A DNA stretch of 35,284 bases from an uncultured beta proteobacterium (lineage in GTDB: Bacteria; Pseudomonadota; Gammaproteobacteria; Burkholderiales; Burkholderiaceae_C): contig CAIWPS010000831.1 in assembly GCA_903914615.1 (NCBI GenBank), positions 1-35,284 of the forward strand, written 5' to 3'. The notes under the pieces are model-generated. The model had not been told where the DNA came from, searched no databases, and worked only from the letters and a program-made list of their open reading frames with translations. Positions 27,822-33,964 of this stretch are shown piece by piece; the first letter of the stretch is position 1; every line of letters begins with the position of its first letter. A program made the translations under genes and the position numbers.

Positions 27822-28292
27822 TCATGCCACCGATTTGAGCGGCTCCCAGTCGGAGATCAGCTTGTGCACGGCGGCCGCGTCGGGCTCGGTCTTCAGGCGC
27901 TCGCGCAGGTCGCGGTCGGACAGCATCTCGGCGATCTCGGAGAGGATTTCCAGGTGCCGCTGCGTCGCCGCCTCGGGCACGAGCAGGAATATCAGTAGCG
28001 ACACCGCCTCGTCGTCGGGGGCGTCGAAGGGGATGGGTTGCAGCACGCGCACGACGGCGGCCAGGGGCGTCTTCAGGCCCTTGATGCGGCCGTGCGGGAT
28101 GGCCACCGCGTGGCCGAGGCCGGTCGAACCCAGGCGTTCGCGCGCGAACAGGTTGTCGGTGACGGTGCCGCGGGCGATCGAATGCTGGTTCTCGAACAGC
28201 AGACCGGCCTGTTCGAAGACGCGCTTCTTGCTGGTCGCATCCACGTTCACCAGCACGTTGCTGGCCGGCAGGATCGCGGCGAGACGGTTCAT
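27822..28292 (-). CDS. ptsN: PTS IIA-Ntr nitrogen-regulatory protein PtsN
   Basis: A 156-residue EIIA-Ntr protein that receives phosphate from NPr and regulates potassium transport, nitrogen and envelope functions. The phosphorylation-site motif is [17 protein letters not shown], with His near residue 69. The fold ends [20 protein letters not shown]. The start [28 protein letters not shown] is typical for the family. hprK follows in the same operon. The hpf gene upstream is separated by a terminator, so ptsN has its own promoter. Confidence 0.95.
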   Translation of the reverse strand: MNRLAAILPASNVLVNVDATSKKRVFEQAGLLFENQHSIARGTVTDNLFARERLGSTGLGHAVAIPHGRIKGLKTPLAAVVRVLQPIPFDAPDDEAVSLLIFLLVPEAATQRHLEILSEIAEMLSDRDLRERLKTEPDAAAVHKLISDWEPLKSVA

Positions 28293-28360
28293 GGGCCCAT
28301 TCCCCTTGTCGCCGCAGACTGCTGGCCGGGCGGCGACCGAAGGTGTTACTGAAGCGGACG

Positions 28361-28366
28361 ATGATA
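28361..28366 (-). promoter_or_regulatory. Candidate -10 box for ptsN-hprK
   Basis: TATCAT on the minus strand lies 69 bases upstream of the ptsN start, downstream of the hpf terminator. No -35 element resembling TTGACA is present at 16 to 18 bases, so this is a weak call that rests mainly on the need for a promoter here. Confidence 0.25.
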
Positions 28367-28450
28367 GACCGCGGTCCCCGGCACGTGGCTAGGGTCCGGG
28401 CCCCGAAACAGGTGGAATCCGGTACGGTTGCGGCGCTGCAGCAACAAACG

Positions 28451-28474
28451 AAACGGCCCCGCAGGGCCGTTTTT
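28451..28474 (-). terminator. Intrinsic terminator after hpf
   Basis: The arms AAACGGCCC and GGGCCGTTT form a perfect 9-bp stem with a 4-base loop. T-rich sequence follows on both strands (TTTTT on plus; CGTTTGTTG on minus), so it can work in both directions. It lies 20 bases after the hpf stop and separates hpf from ptsN-hprK. Confidence 0.8.
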
Positions 28475-28494
28475 CACAAGGCAGGCGGGGCGGG

Positions 28495-28836
28495 CTACAG
28501 CACGCTGGCGTTCTGCCGCTTGGGCGACTCGTGGTGGTGGTTCTGCAGCCGGTCCTTGTGGCGCACCACCTGGCGGTCGAGCTTGTCCATCAGCTGGTCG
28601 ATGGCGGCGTAGAGGTCTTCATGCGACTGCTCGACGAAGATGTCGCGCCCCTTCACGTGCAGCGTGACTTCGGCCTTCTGCCTTCGTTCCTTCTCCTTCA
28701 GCTTTTCCACCGTCAGCAGCACCGTCACGTCGACGACCTGGTCGAAGTGCCGGGTCACGCGTTCCAGCTTGGTGAGCACGTACTCACGGAGAGCCGGGGT
28801 GACTTCCAGATGATGTCCGCTGATCGTCAAGTTCAT
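28495..28836 (-). CDS. hpf: Ribosome hibernation promoting factor, short form
   Basis: A 113-residue protein of the HPF/YfiA family that binds the 30S decoding region in stationary phase and promotes inactive ribosome dimers. It shows [23 protein letters not shown] at the N-terminus and the conserved [20 protein letters not shown] and [18 protein letters not shown]. It lacks the C-terminal dimerisation domain of long HPF. The start is fixed by the strong AAAGGAGG 5 to 12 bases upstream; the longer frame upstream is rejected. In relatives hpf usually follows rpoN, but here a divergent deaminase gene lies upstream, so hpf is the first gene of its transcript. Confidence 0.94.
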   Translation of the reverse strand: MNLTISGHHLEVTPALREYVLTKLERVTRHFDQVVDVTVLLTVEKLKEKERRQKAEVTLHVKGRDIFVEQSHEDLYAAIDQLMDKLDRQVVRHKDRLQNHHHESPKRQNASVL

Positions 28837-29108
28837 CAAAACCTCCTTTGCGAGGGTGGCAGAGATGCCGACGCGAAGAGCCGCCGGCGGGGAGAGAACC
28901 GGGGGATGTCCTGAAGGGGGGGGAGGGGTGGGCCGAAGCGACTGCAGGCGTGGGGGCGCCGTTCGGCCCAGTGTGCACCTCTTGCCAGGCGAAGACAAGC
29001 GCCGGCGCGCCCTGCCGCAGTGACCGCAAGTGACGGAAGTGACGGACATCAAGCCCCGGGCCTGGCAGGACTTATGCTGGCACGACCGACGCTTGTCCCT
29101 GGCTGCCG
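28837..29108. other. Divergent intergenic region between hpf and the deaminase gene
   Basis: This 272-base gap holds the hpf ribosome-binding site and a G-rich tract at 28916-28932 (runs of 8, 4 and 3 G separated by single A and T) that fits a G-quadruplex. Three GTGAC repeats start at 29020, 29030 and 29039, and -24/-12-like sequences lie near 29063-29093. I see no RNA gene or coding frame of natural composition. Confidence 0.5.
29063..29078 (+). promoter_or_regulatory. Candidate sigma-54 promoter of the deaminase gene
   Basis: TGGCAGGACTTATGCT matches the sigma-54 consensus TGGCACG-N4-TTGCW at all but two fixed positions, with GG and GC ten bases apart as required. The predicted start lies about 20 bases before the ATG at 29109. 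A second weaker GG-N10-GC sequence overlaps downstream (29078-29093). No enhancer-binding site is recognised. Confidence 0.3.
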
Positions 29109-30428
29109 ATGAACGACGCCCCGCCCCTGCTGATACGCCATGCCACCCTGCCCGACGGCCGCGGCGGCATCGACCTGCTGGCGCAGGCCGGCCGCGTCGC
29201 TGCGCTGGGCCCGGCGCTGCCGGCGCCCCCCGGTGCCGTGGTCGTCGACGCCCAGGGCTGGCTGCTCAGCCCGCCCTTCGTCGACGCCCATTTCCACCTC
29301 GACTCGGCGCTGAGCTACGGCCTGCCCCGCGTCAATGCCAGCGGCACGCTGCTCGAAGGCATCGCGCTGTGGGGCGAGCTCAAGCCGCTGCTGACCGAGG
29401 AGGCCCTCGTCGACCGCGCGCTGCAGTACTGCGACTGGGCGGTGGCGCGCGGGCTGCTGGCCGTCCGCTCGCATGTCGATGTCTGCGACGACCGCCTGCT
29501 GGCCGTGCGTGCGCTGCTGGAGGTCAAGCGCCGGGTGGCGCCCTACCTCGACCTGCAGCTGGTGGCCTTCCCGCAGGACGGCGTGCTGCGCCGCCCCGGC
29601 ACGCTGGCCAACCTGCAGCGGGCGCTCGACCTGGGCGTGGACGTCGTCGGCGGCATCCCGCATTTCGAGCGCACGGCCGAGGAGGGTGCCGCCAGCGTCA
29701 AGCTGCTGTGCGAGCTGGCGGCCGCACGCGGCCTGCGCGTGGACATGCATTGCGACGAGAGCGACGACCCGCTGTCGCGCCACGTCGAGACCCTGGCACT
29801 GCACGCGCAGCGCCTGGGCCTGCAGGGGCGCGTCACCGGCTCGCACCTGACGTCCATGCACTCGATGGACAACTACTACGTCAGCAAGCTCATCCCGCTC
29901 ATAGCCGAGGCACAGCTGCAGGTGGTGGCCAACCCGCTCATCAACATCACGCTGCAGGGCCGCCACGACAGCTACCCCAAGCGCCGCGGCATGACGCGCG
30001 TGCCCGAGCTGCTGGCCGCCGGCATCAACGTCGGCTTCGGCCACGACTGCGTGATGGACCCCTGGTACGCGCTGGGCTCGGCCGACATGCTGGAGGTGGC
30101 GGCGATGGGCCTGCACGTGGCGCAGATGACTTCCGTGGCCGGCCAGCGGCAATGCTTCGACGCCGTCACCGTCAACAACGCCCGCATCCTGGGCCTGGAA
30201 GGCTATGGCCTGGAACCCGGCTGCCGCGCCGACTTCATGCTGCTGCAGGCGCGCACGCCGGCCGAGGCCATCCGCCTGCGGGCACAACGCCTGCTGGTGG
30301 TGCGCGGCGGCACCGTGGTGTCGCGCATGGCACCGGCCACGGCCGAGCTGACCCTGCCCGGGCGCCTACCCCAGGGCGTGGATTTCACGCGACAGCCTTC
30401 CCCTGCTTCAGGCGGGGTCGCTCGCTAG
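29109..30428 (+). CDS. Cytosine deaminase-like amidohydrolase (CodA family)
   Basis: A 439-residue metal-dependent hydrolase closely following the CodA pattern. Metal ligands His61 and His63 are in VDAHFHLD, and the catalytic segment is [29 protein letters not shown] carries the next His. [20 protein letters not shown] matches the CodA substrate loop, and [19 protein letters not shown] carries the metal-binding Asp. Known members convert cytosine to uracil, isoguanine to xanthine or related pterins. The residue after the metal-binding Asp, Asp314 in E. coli CodA, is Cys here, so substrate preference may differ. No transporter such as CodB is adjacent. The divergent neighbour is hpf. A glutathione transferase gene follows after 44 bases. 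Confidence 0.87.
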   Translation: MNDAPPLLIRHATLPDGRGGIDLLAQAGRVAALGPALPAPPGAVVVDAQGWLLSPPFVDAHFHLDSALSYGLPRVNASGTLLEGIALWGELKPLLTEEALVDRALQYCDWAVARGLLAVRSHVDVCDDRLLAVRALLEVKRRVAPYLDLQLVAFPQDGVLRRPGTLANLQRALDLGVDVVGGIPHFERTAEEGAASVKLLCELAAARGLRVDMHCDESDDPLSRHVETLALHAQRLGLQGRVTGSHLTSMHSMDNYYVSKLIPLIAEAQLQVVANPLINITLQGRHDSYPKRRGMTRVPELLAAGINVGFGHDCVMDPWYALGSADMLEVAAMGLHVAQMTSVAGQRQCFDAVTVNNARILGLEGYGLEPGCRADFMLLQARTPAEAIRLRAQRLLVVRGGTVVSRMAPATAELTLPGRLPQGVDFTRQPSPASGGVAR

Positions 30429-30472
30429 AATGGAATTGCCCCAGGGAAGAGACGAGAAGCGCGCACTCCACA

Positions 30473-31087
30473 ATGAAACTCATCGGTTCACTCACCAGCC
30501 CCTACGTGCGCAAGGTCCGCGTCGTGATGGCCGAGAAGAAGCTCGACTTCCAGCTCGACCTCGAAGACGTCTGGGGCAACGACGCCATCCTCAAGAGCAA
30601 CCCGCTGGGCAAGGTGCCCTGCCTGGTGATGGAAGGCGGCGAGGCGGTATTCGACTCGCGCGTCATCGTCGAGTACCTGGACACCCTGTCGCCGGTGGGC
30701 AAGCTCATCCCGCCGCTGGGCCGCGAGCGCACCGAGGTGCGTACCTGGGAAGCGCTGGCCGACGGCCTGCTGGACGCCAGCATCCTGGCCCGCCTGGAGG
30801 CCACCTGGCCGGGCCGCAGCGCCGAGCAGCGCTCGCAAGCCTGGATCGACCGCCAGATGCGCAGCGTGCACGGTGCCATCAAGGCCTTCAGCCAGGGCCT
30901 GGGCGACAAGCCTTTCTGCGCCGGCAACCACTTCACGCTGGCTGACGTGGCCGTGGGCTGCGCCCTGGGCTACCTCGACTTCCGCTTCCCGCAGATCGAC
31001 TGGCGCGCCGACAACCCCAACCTGCAAAAGCTCTACGACAAGCTGGTCGCGCGGCCGAGCTTCGTCGACACCGCGCCGCCGGCCTGA
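30473..31087 (+). CDS. Glutathione S-transferase family protein
   Basis: A 204-residue GST-fold protein. The N-terminal thioredoxin-like domain begins MKLIGSLTSPYVRKVRVVMAEKK, with the active-site Ser region in SLTSPYVRK and the glutathione-binding NPLGKVPCLVM and VFDSRVIVEYLD. The C-terminal helical domain includes FCAGNHFTLADVAVGCALGYLD, the conserved N-capping box. Such proteins conjugate or reduce small electrophiles; the substrate is unknown. The ATG at 30473 gives the standard N-terminus. A TAGAAT sequence at 30426-30431, overlapping the stop of the upstream deaminase gene, could be a -10 box. The last 55 bases overlap the convergent glutamate-synthase-like gene. Confidence 0.92.
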   Translation: MKLIGSLTSPYVRKVRVVMAEKKLDFQLDLEDVWGNDAILKSNPLGKVPCLVMEGGEAVFDSRVIVEYLDTLSPVGKLIPPLGRERTEVRTWEALADGLLDASILARLEATWPGRSAEQRSQAWIDRQMRSVHGAIKAFSQGLGDKPFCAGNHFTLADVAVGCALGYLDFRFPQIDWRADNPNLQKLYDKLVARPSFVDTAPPA

Positions 31088-32790
31088 GCGGCTTCGCGCG
31101 AGGGCGGCAGGCCGTCGTCGCGCGCGGGCTGGAAGGTGTCGCTGCGCGTGGGCTGGAAGCTGTCGCTGCGCGCCAGCGGCCAGTACAGCTCGAACACCTT
31201 GTGCGGCCACGGCGCTTCGCCGGCGATGGCCGCCAGCAATTCGCCCGGCTTCACGAAGGGCAGCAGGTTGGCCAGCAGCCGCACGTCGCCGTCGGGCAGC
31301 CGGCGCACGATGTGCGCGGCGGTGATGTCCTGCGGGTGCGCCAGCCCCGCGGCCTGCACCAGTTCCTGCAGCGCGTGCAGCGTCAGTTCGTGGAAGCGCC
31401 AGACGCGTTCGATCTTGTCCGGCACCACCAGCGCCTTCTGGCGCTGCGGGTCCTGCGTCGTCACACCAGTGGGGCAGGCGCCGGTGTGGCAGGTCTGCGC
31501 CTGCAGGCAGCCCAGCGCGAACATGAAGCCGCGCGCTGCATTGCACCAGTCGGCACCCAGCGCCATGTGGCGCGCGATGTCGAAGGCTGTGATGACCTTG
31601 CCGGCGCAACCGATCTTGATGCGCGATCTCAGGTTCAGCCCGGTCAGCGTGTTGTGCACGAGCAGCAGCCCTTCCTGCAGCGGCGCGCCGACATGGTCGG
31701 TGAACTCCAGCGGCGCCGCGCCGGTGCCGCCCTCGGCGCCGTCGACGACGATGAAGTCGGGCAGCAGGCCGCTCTCCTGCATCGCCTTGGCGATGGCGAA
31801 CCATTCCCAGGGGTGGCCGATGCACAGCTTGAAGCCCGTGGGCTTGCCGCCGGACAGCCGGCGCAGCCGCTCGACGAACTGCAGCAGTTCCAGCGGCGTC
31901 GAGAAGGCGCCGTGGCGCGCCGGGCTGATGCAGTCGATGCCCACGGGCACGCCGCGCGCCGCCGCGATCTCGGGCGTCACCTTCGGCCCCGGCAGCACGC
32001 CGCCGTGGCCCGGCTTGGCGCCCTGGCTGAGCTTGATCTCGATCATCTTCACCTGCGGGTCCAGCGCGTTGGCGACGAAGCGCTCCTCGCTGAAGCTGCC
32101 ATCCTCGTTGCGGCAGCCGAAGTAGCCGCTGCCGATTTCCCAGATGAGGTCGCCGCCGTGCACGCGGTGGTGCTGGCTGATCGAGCCCTCGCCGGTGTCG
32201 TGGGCGAAGCGGCCCTTCTTCGCGCCGCCGTTCAGCGCCAGGATGGCGTTGGCGCTGAGCGCGCCGAAGCTCATCGCCGAGATGTTGAAGACGCTGGCTT
32301 CGTAGGGCTGGGTGCAGGAACTGCCGCCGCTGCCGATGGTGATGCGGAAGTCGTGGCCGGCCAGCTTGGTCGGCGCGATGGAGTGGTTGATCCACTCGTA
32401 GCCCGCCACCTTGACGTCGAGCTGGGTGCCGAAGGGCCGGTTGTCGGCGTCGCCCTTGGCGCGCTGGTAGACCACCGAGCGCTGCGAGCGCGAGAAGGGC
32501 ATCGCCTCGGTGTCGCTCTCGATGAAGTACTGGCGGATCTCGATGCGCACGAACTCGAAGAGGAAGCGCAGGTGGCCGATGACCGGGTAGTTGCGCAGCA
32601 CCGAATGGCGGCGCTGCCGCGTGTCGCGCCAGCCCAGGCCGAGCAGGAAGAGGCACACCAGCAGCGCCACGCCGCCCTTGCCGCCGGCCAGCCACATGAA
32701 GCCGAACACGAGCACACCGAGGGCGCTGGCCGCCCAGACGGTGTAGCGCACCGGAAACAGGCGGTCGATCTTGTTCAGCCACTCGTGCAT
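31033..32790 (-). CDS. FMN-binding glutamate synthase family protein, membrane-anchored
   Basis: A 585-residue protein with two N-terminal transmembrane helices (VWAASALGVLVFGFMWLAGG and VALLVCLFLLGLGW). A glutamate-synthase central/FMN domain follows. Recognisable blocks are ISAMSFGALSANAILALNGG, LSQGAKPGHGGVLPGPKV, VVDGAEGGTGAAPLEF and GCLQAQTCHTGACPTGV, the last giving the C-x5-C-x4-C pattern of the [3Fe-4S] cluster. It lacks the glutaminase domain of GltB, so ammonia-dependent synthesis or another FMN reaction is possible; the function is not established. The C-terminus ends in a 45-residue extension with an 8-residue repeat and runs 55 bases antisense into the GST gene. ATG 32790 is chosen over a longer frame extending upstream. 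Confidence 0.88.
   Translation of the reverse strand: MHEWLNKIDRLFPVRYTVWAASALGVLVFGFMWLAGGKGGVALLVCLFLLGLGWRDTRQRRHSVLRNYPVIGHLRFLFEFVRIEIRQYFIESDTEAMPFSRSQRSVVYQRAKGDADNRPFGTQLDVKVAGYEWINHSIAPTKLAGHDFRITIGSGGSSCTQPYEASVFNISAMSFGALSANAILALNGGAKKGRFAHDTGEGSISQHHRVHGGDLIWEIGSGYFGCRNEDGSFSEERFVANALDPQVKMIEIKLSQGAKPGHGGVLPGPKVTPEIAAARGVPVGIDCISPARHGAFSTPLELLQFVERLRRLSGGKPTGFKLCIGHPWEWFAIAKAMQESGLLPDFIVVDGAEGGTGAAPLEFTDHVGAPLQEGLLLVHNTLTGLNLRSRIKIGCAGKVITAFDIARHMALGADWCNAARGFMFALGCLQAQTCHTGACPTGVTTQDPQRQKALVVPDKIERVWRFHELTLHALQELVQAAGLAHPQDITAAHIVRRLPDGDVRLLANLLPFVKPGELLAAIAGEAPWPHKVFELYWPLARSDSFQPTRSDTFQPARDDGLPPSREAAQAGGAVSTKLGRATSLS
31126..31173 (-). repeat. Tandem 24-bp duplication in the C-terminal tail
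   Basis: Two copies of a 24-base unit begin at 31126 and 31150 and differ at only two or three positions. In the glutamate-synthase-like protein they encode RSDSFQPT followed by RSDTFQPA. The unit is a multiple of three and keeps the frame, shifting the end of the protein downstream. Confidence 0.85.
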
Positions 32791-32893
32791 GCGTCTTGTC
32801 CCCAGGGGCGGCGGTCCATGCCGCCTTGTCGCGCGATGGTAGCCAGGGCTTACAGCACCGTCGCGCAAAGATGGGCGACCGTGGCGGCCCTGT

Positions 32894-33802
32894 TCAAGCG
32901 CCGAAGAAGGCGCGCAGTGCCTCGGCGGTGGGCCCGGGCAGTTCCTCGGGGATGAAATGCCCTGCCGGCAGCGCCTGCCCCTGCACGCGCGCGCTGCACT
33001 GCGCCTGCCACAGCGCCAGCGGGTCGAACAGCGCCTGCACGACGCCACGCGCGCCCCACAGCACGAGCAGCTCGCAGGCGATCTTCTGCCCGGCAGCGCG
33101 CGTGGCGCGGTCGTGGTCCAGGTCGATGCCGGCGCTGGCGCGGTAGTCCTCGCAGGCGGCATGGATGGCCTGCGGCCGGCAGAAGCAGCGCTCGTACTCG
33201 GTCAGCGCCTCGGGCTCGATGTGGGCCAGGCCGCCGCTGCCCCAGCCACCGAGCTTGGCGTGCAGGTAGTCGCTGGCGCAGCCGCCGATCATCTTCTCCG
33301 GCAGGGGGTAGGGCTGGATGAGGTGGAACCAGTGGTAGTACGCCCGTGCAAACCGGAAGTCGGTGGCCGCGTACATGTCCAGCGTCGGCGCGATGTCGAT
33401 CAGCGCCAGCCGGCTCACTGCCGCCGCATGGTCCAGCGCCAGCCGGTGCGCCACGCGCGCGCCGCGGTCGTGGCCGCAGACGGCGTAGCGTTCGTGGCCC
33501 AGTGTGCGCATCAGCAGCGCCAGGTCCTGCGCCATCGCACGCTTGCTGTAGTTGGCGTGGTCGGCTTCGCCCGCGGGCTGGGCGCTGTCGCCGTAGCCGC
33601 GCAGGTCGGGCAGCACGAGCGCGAAGTGCGGCGCCAGTTGCCGGGCCACGCGTTGCCACATCGCGTGCGTCTGCGGGAAGCCGTGCAGCAGCAGCAGCGG
33701 CGGCGCGCCGCGCCGGCCGCCGGTGCGCGCATGGATGCGGGTGCCGTCGAGCTCGAAGGCGCGGGCCTCGAAGCCGTCGAACCAGGGCGCAGCGTCGGTC
33801 AT
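32894..33802 (-). CDS. Haloacetate (fluoroacetate) dehalogenase-like alpha/beta hydrolase
   Basis: A 302-residue hydrolase matching fluoroacetate dehalogenases throughout. Counting from MTDAAPWFDG, the nucleophile Asp112 is in CGHDRGARVAHR with carboxylate-binding Arg113 and Arg116. Asp136 (LALIDIAPT) and His282 (PAGHFIPEE) complete the triad. His157, Trp158 (YYHWFHLIQPYPLPE) and Tyr220 (CEDYRAS) correspond to the halide pocket. All seven or eight residues known for the Rhodopseudomonas enzyme are present at the same spacing, so hydrolysis of fluoro- or chloroacetate to glycolate is a reasonable prediction. An alternative start four codons upstream (MLALM) exists. The next gene on the strand begins 103 bases downstream; the divergent neighbour is metX with its riboswitch. 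Confidence 0.85.
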   Translation of the reverse strand: MTDAAPWFDGFEARAFELDGTRIHARTGGRRGAPPLLLLHGFPQTHAMWQRVARQLAPHFALVLPDLRGYGDSAQPAGEADHANYSKRAMAQDLALLMRTLGHERYAVCGHDRGARVAHRLALDHAAAVSRLALIDIAPTLDMYAATDFRFARAYYHWFHLIQPYPLPEKMIGGCASDYLHAKLGGWGSGGLAHIEPEALTEYERCFCRPQAIHAACEDYRASAGIDLDHDRATRAAGQKIACELLVLWGARGVVQALFDPLALWQAQCSARVQGQALPAGHFIPEELPGPTAEALRAFFGA

Positions 33803-33840
33803 CAGGGCCAGCATAGCGCGGCATCGGCACGCCTGGCGGC

Positions 33841-33850
33841 TGGCTATACT
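33841..33850 (+). promoter_or_regulatory. -10 region of the metX transcript
   Basis: TGGCTATACT contains TATACT (33845-33850), with a TG just upstream. The predicted start near 33857 falls exactly at the first stem of the riboswitch, which supports the call. No strong -35 box is seen. Confidence 0.5.
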
Positions 33851-33857
33851 CCGCGCC

Positions 33858-33914
33858 CTCAGCGCCGATTTGTTCCGACTTGCGGGCGCTTTAACAAATG
33901 CCGCTAAAAGGGGA
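33858..33914 (+). ncRNA. SAM-II (SAM-alpha) riboswitch upstream of metX
   Basis: The sequence follows the SAM-II consensus. The P1 arms AGCGCC (33861-33866) and GGCGCT (33885-33890) enclose GATTTGTTCCGACTTGC, and the 3' part TTAACAAATGCCGCTAAAAG then GGG can form the pseudoknot. The patterns GATTT, CCG, TTGC, AAATG and GCTAAAAGGGG line up one to one with known SAM-II aptamers. Location upstream of metX, the first committed step of methionine synthesis, is the classic context. When S-adenosylmethionine is abundant the RNA should switch expression off. Here an intrinsic terminator lies between aptamer and start codon, favouring transcriptional control. Confidence 0.9.
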
Positions 33915-33922
33915 CACCGACG

Positions 33923-33959
33923 ACCCGGTGCCCGCCTGGCAGGCGGCGCCGGGTTTCTT
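33923..33959 (+). terminator. Intrinsic terminator between the riboswitch and metX
   Basis: Arms ACCCGGTGCCCGCCT and AGGCGGCGCCGGGT pair over 13 to 14 base pairs with one bulged C and a GGC loop, followed by TTTCTT. The stem ends about 10 bases before the metX ATG at 33965. It probably serves as the expression platform of the SAM-II riboswitch. No Shine-Dalgarno sequence separates it from the start. Confidence 0.75.
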
Positions 33960-33964
33960 CGTTG

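Noticed and set aside
28837-29052. 72-codon N-terminal extension of hpf
   Set aside because: The ideal AAAGGAGG directly before the internal ATG and the HPF family start fix 28836 as the start.
29078-29093. Second GG-N10-GC sigma-54-like sequence
   Set aside because: Its predicted start would leave only about 5 bases before the ATG and it lacks the TT before GC; the upstream match is better.
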